Positions 24,093-32,355 are shown, counted from the first letter of the stretch. The stretch: 64,000 bases of DNA from an uncultured Collinsella sp. (GCA_934654835.1 CAKUGY010000001.1:62001-126000), one strand, 5' to 3'. Made by a program: numbers and translations. The notes: generated by a model from the letters alone, not told the origin.

Positions 24093-25184
24093 ATGCAGAC
24101 AAATCCGTTTAAACCTACAGCAGGCAAAACGCCTCCCATGATTATCGGCCGCGAGGATGTACTCGAGGAGTTCAACGAGGGCCTCATCAATGGACCCGGC
24201 GCACCGGGGCGCCTGATGCGCATTGCCGGTGTCCGCGGAACGGGTAAAACGGTCCTCCTTGATGAGTGCGCGCGTCTTGCTCAAGATCGCGGTTGGACCG
24301 TTATTAAGGAAGTCGCAACCGAAGGGCTCTGCCAGCGCATTCTTGAACAGCTCCAGCCCAAGGTCCAAGCCAAACACGCTAGATTCGAACCCGCTGTCGC
24401 CGGTATATCTCTCGGTAGCATAGACATCGAACGAATTGGCCCCTCTTTGCGCGACGCGATGAGGCAGGCAATATCCAAAAATGGCAACGGCCTGCTTATC
24501 ACCCTCGATGAGGTCCAAGTTGCCGAACTCGACGAGGTCCGAACGCTCTCCATTGCAATTCAACAGATTATCGGCGAAGACCTTGATATTGCCTTCATTT
24601 TTGCAGGGCTGCCCTCGATGATCGAAAGCGTCATCAACGGCAAAATGCTCGCGTTCTTACATCGCGCGCTCCCCTTCGACCTTAAAGCGGTAGCTGTTAC
24701 CGAGGTGTCGTACTCCCTCGAGGGGACCATCGAGGCATCCGGTATGGAGCTCAAGCCCGGCATCGCCAGCCAACTTGCCGAGGCAACGCAAGGTTATCCT
24801 TTTATGATTCAGCTCGTTGGATACTATGCATGGCAGCTAGCGAGACGCGCGCATACGACGATTATTGGAGAAGAAGAAGCCGAGCGTGGCATTGCGACGG
24901 CACGTGACCGCTTCTGCGCCATGGTGATTGAGCCCGCGCTGCAGCGCATTCCGCCCACATGCATCGCTTATCTGCTGAGCATGGCATCGTTGGGGCAGAC
25001 GTGTTCGACCAGCATGGTGGCCAACGACCTGAACAAAACGCCTCAGCAGGTGAGCTCCATCCGTAGCCGCTTGCTCAGAGAATCGATTATTGAAGCGCCC
25101 TCTTACGGTAAGGTGTCGTTCGCCATCCCCTACATGCGTGATTATCTCAACGATCACAAAGTCGAGCTGGAGGCTGAGCTGTAG
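24093..25184 (+). CDS. AAA-type ATPase with C-terminal winged helix
   Basis: A 363-residue ATP-binding protein of the STAND/archaeal-ATPase type. It shows MIIGREDVLEEFNEGL, Walker A GVRGTGKTVLLDE, Walker B LLITLDEVQV, a sensor-like region around AFIFAGLPSMIESV, and a C-terminal winged-helix part (SMVANDLNKTPQQVSSIRSR, then LLRESIIEAPSYGKVSFAIP). Such proteins are common and mostly uncharacterised; some sit in mobile or defence contexts. The ATG at 24093 is favoured (AGAGG upstream); a GTG at 24084 is possible. It stands alone behind six 10-bp repeats that it may bind. No partner gene or nuclease is adjacent. Confidence 0.8.
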   Translation: MQTNPFKPTAGKTPPMIIGREDVLEEFNEGLINGPGAPGRLMRIAGVRGTGKTVLLDECARLAQDRGWTVIKEVATEGLCQRILEQLQPKVQAKHARFEPAVAGISLGSIDIERIGPSLRDAMRQAISKNGNGLLITLDEVQVAELDEVRTLSIAIQQIIGEDLDIAFIFAGLPSMIESVINGKMLAFLHRALPFDLKAVAVTEVSYSLEGTIEASGMELKPGIASQLAEATQGYPFMIQLVGYYAWQLARRAHTTIIGEEEAERGIATARDRFCAMVIEPALQRIPPTCIAYLLSMASLGQTCSTSMVANDLNKTPQQVSSIRSRLLRESIIEAPSYGKVSFAIPYMRDYLNDHKVELEAEL

Positions 25185-25203
25185 GGGCGGTCAACGCTCC
25201 GCA

Positions 25204-25256
25204 AGACGAAAACCATTTGCGTACGGTTTTAAACCAGACGCAAATGGTTTTCGTCT
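25204..25256. repeat. 19-bp perfect hairpin and decayed neighbours
   Basis: AGACGAAAACCATTTGCGT pairs perfectly with its complement across 15 bases. Degenerate versions of the same words (ATTTGCGTACGG, GACGCAAAT, AAACGGTTTTCGTC) continue to about 25345, so the whole 140-base stretch looks like serial copies of one unit. No gene is visible from 25185 to 25430. Confidence 0.75.
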
Positions 25257-25354
25257 GATTTGCGTACGGAAATGAGACGCAAATTTCGCTTTCGTACGGC
25301 TGCATGCCAGACACAAACGGTTTTCGTCCAGCAATGCGTCCGCAACCAAGACGA

Positions 25355-25390
25355 AAAAGGCCCCGAGCTCGTATGAACTCGGGGCCTTTT
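25355..25390. terminator. Terminator after the IlvD-family gene
   Basis: AAAAGGCCCCGAG / CTCGGGGCCTTTT with a 10-nt loop; A- and T-rich flanks make it usable from both sides. Confidence 0.85.
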
Positions 25391-25430
25391 GCCACGCATC
25401 TATGAGAGGAGAATTCGATGCGCCCGGGCG

Positions 25431-27209
25431 CTACTCCATGTAGCCACCCTGGATGGCGGAAACTGCATGCTCGGTAAAGAACTTGAGCGTGCCGGAGGTA
25501 TAGCGGTTAGCCTTGGGCTTCCAAGCGGCGCGACGCTCTGCCAGGACGGTGTCGACCTCGGCCGGCTCCATCTCCTTGCCGGCAATGCCCACGATGGACA
25601 GCGAGCGCTCGGGGATGTTGATCTGGATGAGGTCGCCCTCCTCGATCAGGGCAATCGGGCCGCCCACGGCAGCCTCGGGCGAAACGTGGCCGATAGCCGG
25701 GCCCTTGGAGGCGCCGGAGAAGCGACCGTCGGTGATCAGGGCGATGCTCGCGCCCAGCTCGGGATCGCTGGCGATAGCCTCGGTGGTGTAGAACATCTCG
25801 GGCATGCCGGAACCCTTGGGGCCCTCGTAGCGAATGATGACAGCATCGCCGGGCTTGACCTCATGCGTCAGGACGGCGTGGATGGCGTCCTCCTCGCAGT
25901 CGAACGGACGGGCCTTGAGCGTAGCCTGGAACATTTCACGCGGAACGACGGTGTGCTTAACGACAGCGCCCTCGGGGGCAAGGTTGCCGTGCATGATGGC
26001 GATGGAGCCGTCGGTGCCGAAGGCCTGGTCGAACGGACGGATGATGTCCTCGCGCTTGAGGTTCCACTTCTCCAGGTAACGGCCGCACTTCTCGTAGTAA
26101 CCGTTGTTCTTGAGGTCCTCGAGGTTCTCGCCGAGGGTCTTGCCCGTAACGGTCATAACGTCGAGGTGGAGCATCGACTTGATCTCCTCCATGATGCGCG
26201 GCACGCCGCCCGCATAGTAGAAGAACTGTGCCGGCCACTCGCCTGCGGGACGAACGTTGAGCAGGTAGTGGGCACCACGGTGCAGACGGTCGAAGTCGTC
26301 GGCGGACATCTCGATGCCAAACTCACGGGCGATCGCGGGGATGTGCAGCAGCGAGTTGGTGGAGCCGGAGATGGCGCCGTGGACCATGATGAGGTTCTCG
26401 AAGGACTCCTTGGTCACGATGTCGCGCGGGCACAGGTTGTGCTCGGAGAGCCACACGGACTGACGACCGGCCTCGCGGGCGAACTCGCGCAGGTCGGAGC
26501 TGGTGGCAGGCAGCAGAGCCGTGCCAGGAAGCATGAGGCCCAGGGCCTCGGCCGTGACCTGCATGGTCGAGGCGGTGCCCATGAAGGAGCAGGCGCCGCA
26601 GCTGGGGCAGGCGTTGTGCTTGGCGAACTCGAGCTCCTCGCGGGAGATCTCGCCGCGCTCGTAACGGGCCGAGATTGCACCGAGCTGCTCCAGGGTCAGC
26701 AGGTCGGGGCCGGCATCCATGACGCCGCCGGTGACGACGATGGAGGGGATGTTGACGCGGCCCATGGCCATAAGGTTCGCGGGCAGGCCCTTATCGCAGC
26801 TGGCGACAAAGACGCCGGCGTCGAACGGGGTGGCCTTGGCGTGGATCTCGATCATGTTGGCGATCATGTCGCGGCTGGGCAGCGAGTAGTTGATACCGTC
26901 GTGGCCCTGGGCCTCGCCGTCGCAGATGTCGGTGCAGAAGTAACGGGCGCCGTGGCCACCAGCCTCGGCAACGCCGGCGCGCACCTCCTCGACCAGCTCA
27001 AACAGGCCGGCGGAACCCGGGTGCGAGTCGCCGAACGTCGACTCGATGATGACCTGCGGCTTGTTCAGGTCCTCGATGGTCCAGCCAGAACCCAGACGCA
27101 GCGGGTCCATCTCGGGGCTGATGGTGCGGAACTTGCCGGAACGCGGCTGCAGCTTGGCGACCAAGTCGGCGGCCTCCTGCTGAATCTGCTCTTTGGTCTT
27201 CTCGTCCAT
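25431..27209 (-). CDS. IlvD/Edd-family dehydratase, probably for a sugar acid
   Basis: A 592-residue Fe-S dehydratase. Cluster cysteines are visible in FVASCDKGLPANLMAMG and ACPSCGACSFMGTASTMQ; TDGRFSGASKGPAIGHVSPE marks the C-terminal domain. The family includes dihydroxy-acid dehydratase (IlvD) of branched-chain amino acid synthesis and dehydratases of gluconate and other aldonates. Automatic annotation would probably say IlvD, but no other ilv or leu gene is near, and it is the second gene after a GntP-type permease behind a divergent FadR-type regulator. That context favours a sugar-acid dehydratase making KDG for KdgK. AAAGGAG lies before the ATG. The exact substrate is inference. Confidence 0.85.
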   Translation of the reverse strand: MDEKTKEQIQQEAADLVAKLQPRSGKFRTISPEMDPLRLGSGWTIEDLNKPQVIIESTFGDSHPGSAGLFELVEEVRAGVAEAGGHGARYFCTDICDGEAQGHDGINYSLPSRDMIANMIEIHAKATPFDAGVFVASCDKGLPANLMAMGRVNIPSIVVTGGVMDAGPDLLTLEQLGAISARYERGEISREELEFAKHNACPSCGACSFMGTASTMQVTAEALGLMLPGTALLPATSSDLREFAREAGRQSVWLSEHNLCPRDIVTKESFENLIMVHGAISGSTNSLLHIPAIAREFGIEMSADDFDRLHRGAHYLLNVRPAGEWPAQFFYYAGGVPRIMEEIKSMLHLDVMTVTGKTLGENLEDLKNNGYYEKCGRYLEKWNLKREDIIRPFDQAFGTDGSIAIMHGNLAPEGAVVKHTVVPREMFQATLKARPFDCEEDAIHAVLTHEVKPGDAVIIRYEGPKGSGMPEMFYTTEAIASDPELGASIALITDGRFSGASKGPAIGHVSPEAAVGGPIALIEEGDLIQINIPERSLSIVGIAGKEMEPAEVDTVLAERRAAWKPKANRYTSGTLKFFTEHAVSAIQGGYME

Positions 27210-27288
27210 GGTGTACTCCTTTGGTTTAAGGCTTACTTGGTTTGGTATCGATTGATGTGACGTGCTGATGTGACGCGCTGGCTTGCGA

Positions 27289-28650
27289 TTATGCGAAGAA
27301 CGAGATCACCAGGGCGCAGGCAAGGCCCGAAAGACCGATGATCGTCTCCATGATGGTCCAGGACTTGAGGGTGATCTTCTCGTCGATCTCGAGGAACGAA
27401 GAGCACATCCAGAAGCCGGCATCGTTGACGTGCGAGAGTGCCGTGGCGCCACCGCAGATGGCAAGGCAGATGGCGGCGCGCATGAGCACCGAGGCACCGG
27501 CGACCGCAGGCATGGCGGCCATAATGCCCGAAGCCATGGTCATGGACACGATGGAGCTACCGACCGAAGCGCGGACGAGCGCGGCGATGAGGAAGCCGAC
27601 GACCACGAGGGGCAGCGGGCAGCTCTCGAGCACGGGGCCGATAACCTGGCCCAGACCGCAGTCCTGCAGCATCCAGCGGATGACGCCTCCGCAGGCGATG
27701 ACCAGCAAGATCATGCCGACGGGCTTGAGCGAACGGTCGAGCAGGGCCTTGAGCTCGGCGCCGGTGTAGCCACGACGAGCGCCCAGCAGGTACATGGCCA
27801 CGAGCGTGGCGATGGTGAGCGCGACGAACGGCTTGCCCAGGAAGGCGAGGATCGAGGCGACCTCGGCGGGCATGGGGATATACGAAGACAGCGTGCCCAG
27901 CAGAATCAGGCACAGTGGGGTGAGCACGATGGCGAGGACCATGCCAAAGGAGGGAAGCTCCTTGTCGTCACTCGCGCCCTCGGCGGAGGTGAAGTGCTCG
28001 GGGACGTCGGTGAAGATGCGGCCACCCACGTTGCGACCCCACAGAACGCCGGCGACAGCCATGGCGATAAAGGCGGTGGGGATGCCGACGAGAATCATGG
28101 TGCCCAGGTCGACGCCGAGCGTACCGGCGACGAGAACCGAACCGGCCGAAGGCGGCACGAAGGCATAGCCGGCCGCCAGTCCCGCGAGCAGGGCGATGCC
28201 ATAGTAGAGGGTCGATTTTTTGGTCTGCGATGCCACGCTAAACGCGAGCGGGATCAAAACGACCACGCCGGCCTCAAAGAACACCGTGGTGCCGATGACC
28301 AGGCCGGTGATGCCGAGCGCCCAACTGGAGTGACCCTGGCCAAAGGTGTCGATGAAGGTCTGGGCGATCTTCTTGGCGCCGCCGCTCTCCTCCAGGATCT
28401 GGCCGAACATCGAGCCCAAGCCAATGAGCAGTGCGATGTTTTGCAGCGTGGTGCCCACGCCCTTGGTGACGGTATCGGCCACCAGGTCGAGCGGCATGCC
28501 GGCACCGATGCCGATCGCGAGCGCCGAAACCATCATCGACAGCACGGGATGCAGCTTGAACTTAATGATGAGCGCAAGCAGCAGCGCGATGCCCACGATG
28601 GCGGCGATGACGAGCCTGGTGGGGTCTGCCATAAACGTTGGGTCTGACAT
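27289..28650 (-). CDS. GntP-family gluconate/sugar-acid permease
   Basis: A 453-residue, roughly 12-14 helix symporter of the Gnt family. Recognisable segments are LVIAAIVGIALLLALIIKFK at the N-terminus, the family-typical VGTTLQNIALLIGLGSMFGQ (written in part: IALLIGLGSMFGQILEESGG), and the C-terminal ALSHVNDAGFW and LKSWTIMETIIGLSG. GntP proteins import gluconate, and relatives take up other aldonates or hydroxy acids. It is the first gene of an operon with the IlvD-family dehydratase 79 bases downstream, and is divergent from a FadR-type regulator with palindromic sites in between. GGAGG precedes the ATG. Confidence 0.9.
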   Translation of the reverse strand: MSDPTFMADPTRLVIAAIVGIALLLALIIKFKLHPVLSMMVSALAIGIGAGMPLDLVADTVTKGVGTTLQNIALLIGLGSMFGQILEESGGAKKIAQTFIDTFGQGHSSWALGITGLVIGTTVFFEAGVVVLIPLAFSVASQTKKSTLYYGIALLAGLAAGYAFVPPSAGSVLVAGTLGVDLGTMILVGIPTAFIAMAVAGVLWGRNVGGRIFTDVPEHFTSAEGASDDKELPSFGMVLAIVLTPLCLILLGTLSSYIPMPAEVASILAFLGKPFVALTIATLVAMYLLGARRGYTGAELKALLDRSLKPVGMILLVIACGGVIRWMLQDCGLGQVIGPVLESCPLPLVVVGFLIAALVRASVGSSIVSMTMASGIMAAMPAVAGASVLMRAAICLAICGGATALSHVNDAGFWMCSSFLEIDEKITLKSWTIMETIIGLSGLACALVISFFA

Positions 28651-28663
28651 CTTTCCTCCAATT

Positions 28664-28756
28664 CATCAGACCTTTTGAATTCGATTAGAACTATAGCGTG
28701 TTTCTAAAAGGTCTGATGTTTCAAATTGAAATTTGTTCGAAATACATCTGATGTAT
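28664..28756. promoter_or_regulatory. Operator region between gntP and its regulator
   Basis: CATCAGACCTTTT (28664-28676) and AAAAGGTCTGATG (28706-28718) form a 13-bp inverted repeat, and ATACATCTGATGTAT (28742-28756) is a perfect 15-bp palindrome. The shared CATCAGA/TCTGATG words are the probable half-sites for the GntR-family protein encoded next door. Confidence 0.65.
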
Positions 28757-28883
28757 TTGGCGAACGGTCGTATTTGCGCTGCGAACGGTATATCTGAGCC
28801 GCCCGATTCGGGCACAACGGCCAATACCGTGCCCTTGGTGCGCTAAAATAGCTCAGATGAATTTTGTAATGAGAGGTATGACT

Positions 28884-29576
28884 ATGGCCCGCGCCGAATC
28901 GGGACTCCCCGAGCAGATTTCCGAGAAAATCATTCAATTGATTCTTGATGAGCACCTTGAGCAAGGCGACCGTCTGCCCAAGGAGGCCGTACTCGTCGAG
29001 CGCCTGGGTGCCGGCAGGAGCACCGTGCGCGAGGCTATGAAGCTGCTGCAGTCGCGCAACATCGTGCGCATTAAGCAGGGCTCGGGCACGTATGTGGCAT
29101 CGAACCCCGGCGTTGCCGACGACCCGCTGGGCTTTACCTTTATCGGCGACAAGCAGCGCCTGGCGCGCGACCTGCTCGAGGTGCGCTTTATGATCGAGCC
29201 GCAGATGGCAAGCATGGCCGCCGAGCACGCGACCGAAGACCAGATTATGTGCATCCGCGAGCTCTGCGATGAGTCCCAGCGCCTGGCCGAGGCCGGCGAG
29301 GATTACTCCGCCGCCGACACCGCATTCCACAACGCCATTGCCGAGAGCTGCGGCAACCTCGTCGTCCCCCGCCTGATGGGCGTTCTCAAGGCATCCGTTC
29401 CCCTCTTTATCGACGTAACGGGCAAAAAGCTCGTCGAGGAGACCATCCGCACGCACCGCGGCGTGGCCGACGCCATCGCCGCACGCAACCCCACCGCCGC
29501 GCACGACGCGATGTATCTGCACCTGGTCTACAACCGCAACATGATCGCGGAAGGCGCACAGGCGAAAAGCGAGTAG
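28884..29576 (+). CDS. GntR-family regulator, FadR type, of the gntP operon
   Basis: A 231-residue regulator. The winged helix shows PEQISEKIIQLILDEHLEQG, then EAVLVERLGAGRSTVREAMK and GSGTYVAS; the C-terminal FCD domain has the metal-site pattern with aspartate in YSAADTAFHNAIAESCGN and histidine in ETIRTHRGVADAIAAR. Divergent orientation from gntP and the palindromes between them indicate control of the gntP-dehydratase operon; a sugar acid is the likely effector. The ATG at 28884 has GAGAGG seven bases upstream; earlier in-frame ATGs at 28857, 28869 and 28878 lack a proper site. Confidence 0.87.
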   Translation: MARAESGLPEQISEKIIQLILDEHLEQGDRLPKEAVLVERLGAGRSTVREAMKLLQSRNIVRIKQGSGTYVASNPGVADDPLGFTFIGDKQRLARDLLEVRFMIEPQMASMAAEHATEDQIMCIRELCDESQRLAEAGEDYSAADTAFHNAIAESCGNLVVPRLMGVLKASVPLFIDVTGKKLVEETIRTHRGVADAIAARNPTAAHDAMYLHLVYNRNMIAEGAQAKSE

Positions 29577-29617
29577 AGGGCATCGCAACAACCAATTTCA
29601 ACCGTTCACCTTTTAAA

Positions 29618-29632
29618 AGTGAACGTTCACCT
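29618..29632. promoter_or_regulatory. GTGAACGTTCAC operator before the KduD-like gene
   Basis: AGTGAACGTTCACCT, the same palindrome as before uxaC. A further half-site, GATGAACGTTTC (29708-29719), lies past a TATACT -10 candidate (29673-29678). Confidence 0.7.
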
Positions 29633-29735
29633 ATTTTTAGGAGAATAGGGGCGTTAATTCCTTCACTTCTCCTATACTGAGCTTGTATTAGAAGCAAGAC
29701 TTATATAGATGAACGTTTCTTTTGAAAGGATCGCT

Positions 29736-30545
29736 ATGTCTGATCTTATGGACAGCTTCCGCCTGGATGGCAAGGTCGCGCTCGTAACCGGCGCCACCTA
29801 CGGCATTGGTATGGCCATTGCCGAGGCGCTCGGCGAGGCCGGCGCCAAGATCGCCTTTAACGCGCGTCACGCCGACAAGGTCGCCGAGGCCGAGAAGCAC
29901 TACCGCGAGCTGGGCTTTGAGGCTCACGGCTACGTTGCCGACGTCACCGACGAGGCCGTCGTCGCCGAGCTCATCGCCAAGATCGAGGGCGATTTTGGCA
30001 CCACGCCCGACATTCTGGTCAACAACGCCGGTGTTATCCAGCGCACCCCCATGCTCGACATGAGCGCCGAGGACTTCCGTCGCGTCGTCGACATCGACCT
30101 TAACGCCCCGTTCATCGTCTCCAAGGCCTGCCTGCCCGGCATGATTGCCAAGGGTCACGGCAAGATCATCAACATCTGCTCGATGATGAGCGAGCTTGGC
30201 CGCGAGACCATCGCCGGCTACGCCGCCGCTAAGGGCGGACTCAAGATGCTCACCAAGAACATCTGCTCCGAGTTTGGCGAGGCCAACATCCAGTGCAACG
30301 GCATTGGGCCTGGCTATATCGCCACGCCGCAGACCGCACCGCTGCGCGAGACGCAGCCCGACGGCAGCCGTCACCCGTTTGACCAGTTCATCATCGCCAA
30401 GACCCCGGCCGCCCGTTGGGGCACGCCCGAGGATCTGAAGGGCCCCGCCGTGTTCCTGGCCTCCGATGCCTCGAACTTCGTCAACGGCCACATCCTCTAC
30501 GTCGACGGCGGAATTCTGGCTTACATCGGCAAACAGCCCCAGTAG
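29736..30545 (+). CDS. kduD: KduD/DhuD-type SDR, 2-keto-3-deoxygluconate 5-dehydrogenase
   Basis: A 269-residue short-chain dehydrogenase. It shows the nucleotide site TGATYGIGMAIAEAL, the NNAGVI motif, and the catalytic serine (ICSMMSE) with YAAAK. Family members reduce 3-deoxy-D-glycero-2,5-hexodiulosonate to KDG in the breakdown of unsaturated uronates, or act on gluconate at C5. The start at 29736 follows AAAGGA. The gene 240 bases downstream is an RpiB-like isomerase; in streptococcal glycosaminoglycan use such a pair is called DhuD and DhuI, which fits this pectin setting. It is preceded by the uronate-type operator. Which of the two activities dominates cannot be told from sequence. 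Confidence 0.83.
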   Translation: MSDLMDSFRLDGKVALVTGATYGIGMAIAEALGEAGAKIAFNARHADKVAEAEKHYRELGFEAHGYVADVTDEAVVAELIAKIEGDFGTTPDILVNNAGVIQRTPMLDMSAEDFRRVVDIDLNAPFIVSKACLPGMIAKGHGKIINICSMMSELGRETIAGYAAAKGGLKMLTKNICSEFGEANIQCNGIGPGYIATPQTAPLRETQPDGSRHPFDQFIIAKTPAARWGTPEDLKGPAVFLASDASNFVNGHILYVDGGILAYIGKQPQ

Positions 30546-30696
30546 GCTGCGGCCGCGTGAGCCACGCCATCTCGCGGCTCATTCGTCGGGCATGGCCAAA
30601 AGGCCTATGCCCTCCTCTTTCGCGGCGAGCTGACGCACCTCACGCACCCTCGCCGCAACTGCCCACATCGGCTTTCTCCCAGTCGTTCATTTATGA

Positions 30697-30761
30697 GTTG
30701 CGGTGAAATAGGGATTGATTTTGGCTTCTATCAGGCAAACGGTCCGTATTTCACCGCAAGT
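30697..30761. repeat. REP-like hairpin (GTTGCGGTGRAATA family), copy 3
   Basis: AGTTGCGGTGAAATAGGG pairs with CCGTATTTCACCGCAAG. It lies between the KduD-like and RpiB-like genes and could separate their transcripts. Confidence 0.85.
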
Positions 30762-30784
30762 TAGAAATAGGAAGGTATTTCGCA

Positions 30785-31426
30785 ATGAAGATCGCTCTCA
30801 TCAACGAGAACTCTCAGAACTCCAAGAACCCCATGATCGAGGCTGCCCTCAAGAAGGTTGTCGAGCCCATGGGCCACACCGTCTTTAACTACGGCATGTA
30901 TGCCGACGCCGACTCTAAGCCGCTCACCTACGTGCAGAACGGCATCCTTGCCGCCGTGCTGCTCAACTCCGGCGCTGCCGACTACGTCGTGACCGGCTGC
31001 GGCACCGGCGAGGGCGCCATGCTCGCCTGCAACTCCTTCCCCGGCGTGCTCTGCGGCCACGTCGCCGACCCGCTGGACGCCTACACCTTCGCTCAGGTCA
31101 ACGATGGCAACGCCGTCGCCATGCCCTTCGCCCTCAAGAACGGCTGGGGCCAGGAGCTCAACCTCGAGTACACCTTCGAGAAGCTCTTTGGCTTTGGTTC
31201 GGGCAACGGCTATCCTGCCGAGCGCGTCGAGCCCGAGCAGCGCAACAAGAAGATCCTCGACGGCGTCCGCGCTGTGACCATGCGTCCGCTCGTCGACGTC
31301 CTGGGCGAGATCGACCAGGACCTGGTCAAGGGCGCCCTGGCTGGCGAGCACTTCCAGGAGTACTTCTTCGCCAACGCCACCGACGAGGCCATCATCGCCA
31401 AGGTCAAGGAGCTCCTGGGCCTCTAA
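30785..31426 (+). CDS. RpiB/LacAB-family isomerase, probable DHU isomerase (DhuI-like)
   Basis: A 213-residue protein of the RpiB/LacA/LacB fold: MKIALINENSQNSKNPMIEA at the start, the family core GAADYVVTGCGTGEGAMLAC with the active-site cysteine, and LCGHVADPLDAYTFAQVNDGN. It is longer than RpiB (about 150) and matches the size I recall for DhuI, which isomerises 4-deoxy-L-threo-5-hexosulose uronate to the KduD substrate in place of KduI. Its place just after a KduD-like reductase, with GH105 in the same window and no KduI gene, supports that role. AGGAAGG lies before the ATG, and a strong terminator follows. Confidence 0.8.
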   Translation: MKIALINENSQNSKNPMIEAALKKVVEPMGHTVFNYGMYADADSKPLTYVQNGILAAVLLNSGAADYVVTGCGTGEGAMLACNSFPGVLCGHVADPLDAYTFAQVNDGNAVAMPFALKNGWGQELNLEYTFEKLFGFGSGNGYPAERVEPEQRNKKILDGVRAVTMRPLVDVLGEIDQDLVKGALAGEHFQEYFFANATDEAIIAKVKELLGL

Positions 31427-31450
31427 TCGCGACCCATCGCAGCTAAACGC

Positions 31451-31490
31451 AAGCGGCGGCTGCCCAACACAGGGCAGCCGCCGCTTTTTT
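31451..31490 (+). terminator. Terminator after the DhuI-like gene
   Basis: AAGCGGCGGCTGCCC / GGGCAGCCGCCGCTT with a 6-nt loop, then TTTT. Confidence 0.95.
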
Positions 31491-31514
31491 GCTAGAAATG
31501 GTGCAACGCCTGTT

Positions 31515-31880
31515 TTAGGACTCGTCGATAATCTGATGGCAAACCCTTGCAAGCGCTGGGAACTCCGAGGTCACCGCATCCCACACAACCGCCCGATCGA
31601 CATTGCCGTAATCGTGCGCAAGGTAATTTCTCATTCCAACGATGCCACGCCACTCAATTTCGGGATGAAGCCGCTGCGCCTTCTCGGATAGCTTACCCGC
31701 CTCTTCCGTCACCCTCAGAGCGCACATAAGAAGTGAATCAGCGAGCGTTCGGGCTTTGATGTCATCGCCGTAGAGAAAGTCGCTCTCAGTAACGTCGAAC
31801 GCCCTGATCCTTTTGTTCGTCTCATCGATCGCTTCAAGGATTTCTTGAGCGCGCTGCACATCTGATTTACGGGCGAACAT
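31515..31880 (-). CDS. HEPN-domain toxin (DUF86/HepT-like)
   Basis: A 121-residue all-helical protein with the HEPN ribonuclease motif RNYLAHDY (RX4H form) near residue 85. HepT-like toxins cut RNA and are silenced by the partner nucleotidyltransferase MntA, which AMPylates a tyrosine near the RX4H motif; the tyrosines in RNYLAHDYG are candidates. I start it at the ATG at 31880, which overlaps the end of the antitoxin gene by 14 bases, a common coupling in these pairs. The open frame to 31937 lies wholly inside the partner. Confidence 0.85.
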   Translation of the reverse strand: MFARKSDVQRAQEILEAIDETNKRIRAFDVTESDFLYGDDIKARTLADSLLMCALRVTEEAGKLSEKAQRLHPEIEWRGIVGMRNYLAHDYGNVDRAVVWDAVTSEFPALARVCHQIIDES

Positions 31881-32355
31881 AGAGCACCACGCCCTCCTTG
31901 GCGATTGCCTGCGCGAACTCTTCGCGCAGCTGCTCACTCGAAACTACATCAACGTTTTTGCCCGTGGCCTCTTTGATTTCCTCTCCAAAGGAAGAGAGGG
32001 CAAACAACCCGAACGTCATTGTCGGGTCAAGCTCTATGCGCAGGTCAATATCGCTGCCGTCATGTGCATCGCATCTGGCGTACGAACCGAACAGCGTAAC
32101 TGATTGAATCGCCTCCCGACTGCGCGCGGCCGAGACTACGGCGGTTTTGATTTCCTCAATAGTCAAAATGCCAGACCGTTCTTCTTCCTTATCGACCGAA
32201 AGTGAAGGAATAAACGGAAGAGAACGCTCCCGCAGCATCTGACGCATAAACATATTGACTGCAACGGAGGACGTCATGCCGAGCTCTTCGCAAAGCTCGG
32301 CAAACGATTCCTTAATTGCCGCATCTACTCGAACGCTCAAAACTGACGCACTCAT
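31867..32355 (-). CDS. RelB/DinJ-like domain fused to MNT nucleotidyltransferase (antitoxin)
   Basis: A 162-residue protein with two parts. Residues of about 1-50 (VLSVRVDAAIKESFAELCEE, then MTSSVAVNMFMRQMLRE) match the ribbon-helix-helix start of RelB/DinJ antitoxins, which bind DNA. Residues of about 80-162 are a minimal nucleotidyltransferase with LFGSYARCDAHDGSDIDLRI (GSx...DxD catalytic signature). The second part should modify and block the HEPN toxin; the first would supply autoregulation that ordinary MntA proteins lack. GGAGG precedes the ATG at 32355, and an AT-rich stretch (ATTATCATAC) upstream is the likely promoter and operator. Confidence 0.85.
   Translation of the reverse strand: MSASVLSVRVDAAIKESFAELCEELGMTSSVAVNMFMRQMLRERSLPFIPSLSVDKEEERSGILTIEEIKTAVVSAARSREAIQSVTLFGSYARCDAHDGSDIDLRIELDPTMTFGLFALSSFGEEIKEATGKNVDVVSSEQLREEFAQAIAKEGVVLYVRP

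Noticed and set aside
25431..27209. Confident naming as ilvD of valine/leucine synthesis
   Set aside because: The cluster cysteines fit the whole IlvD/Edd family, and the neighbours point to sugar acids; the sequence alone cannot decide.
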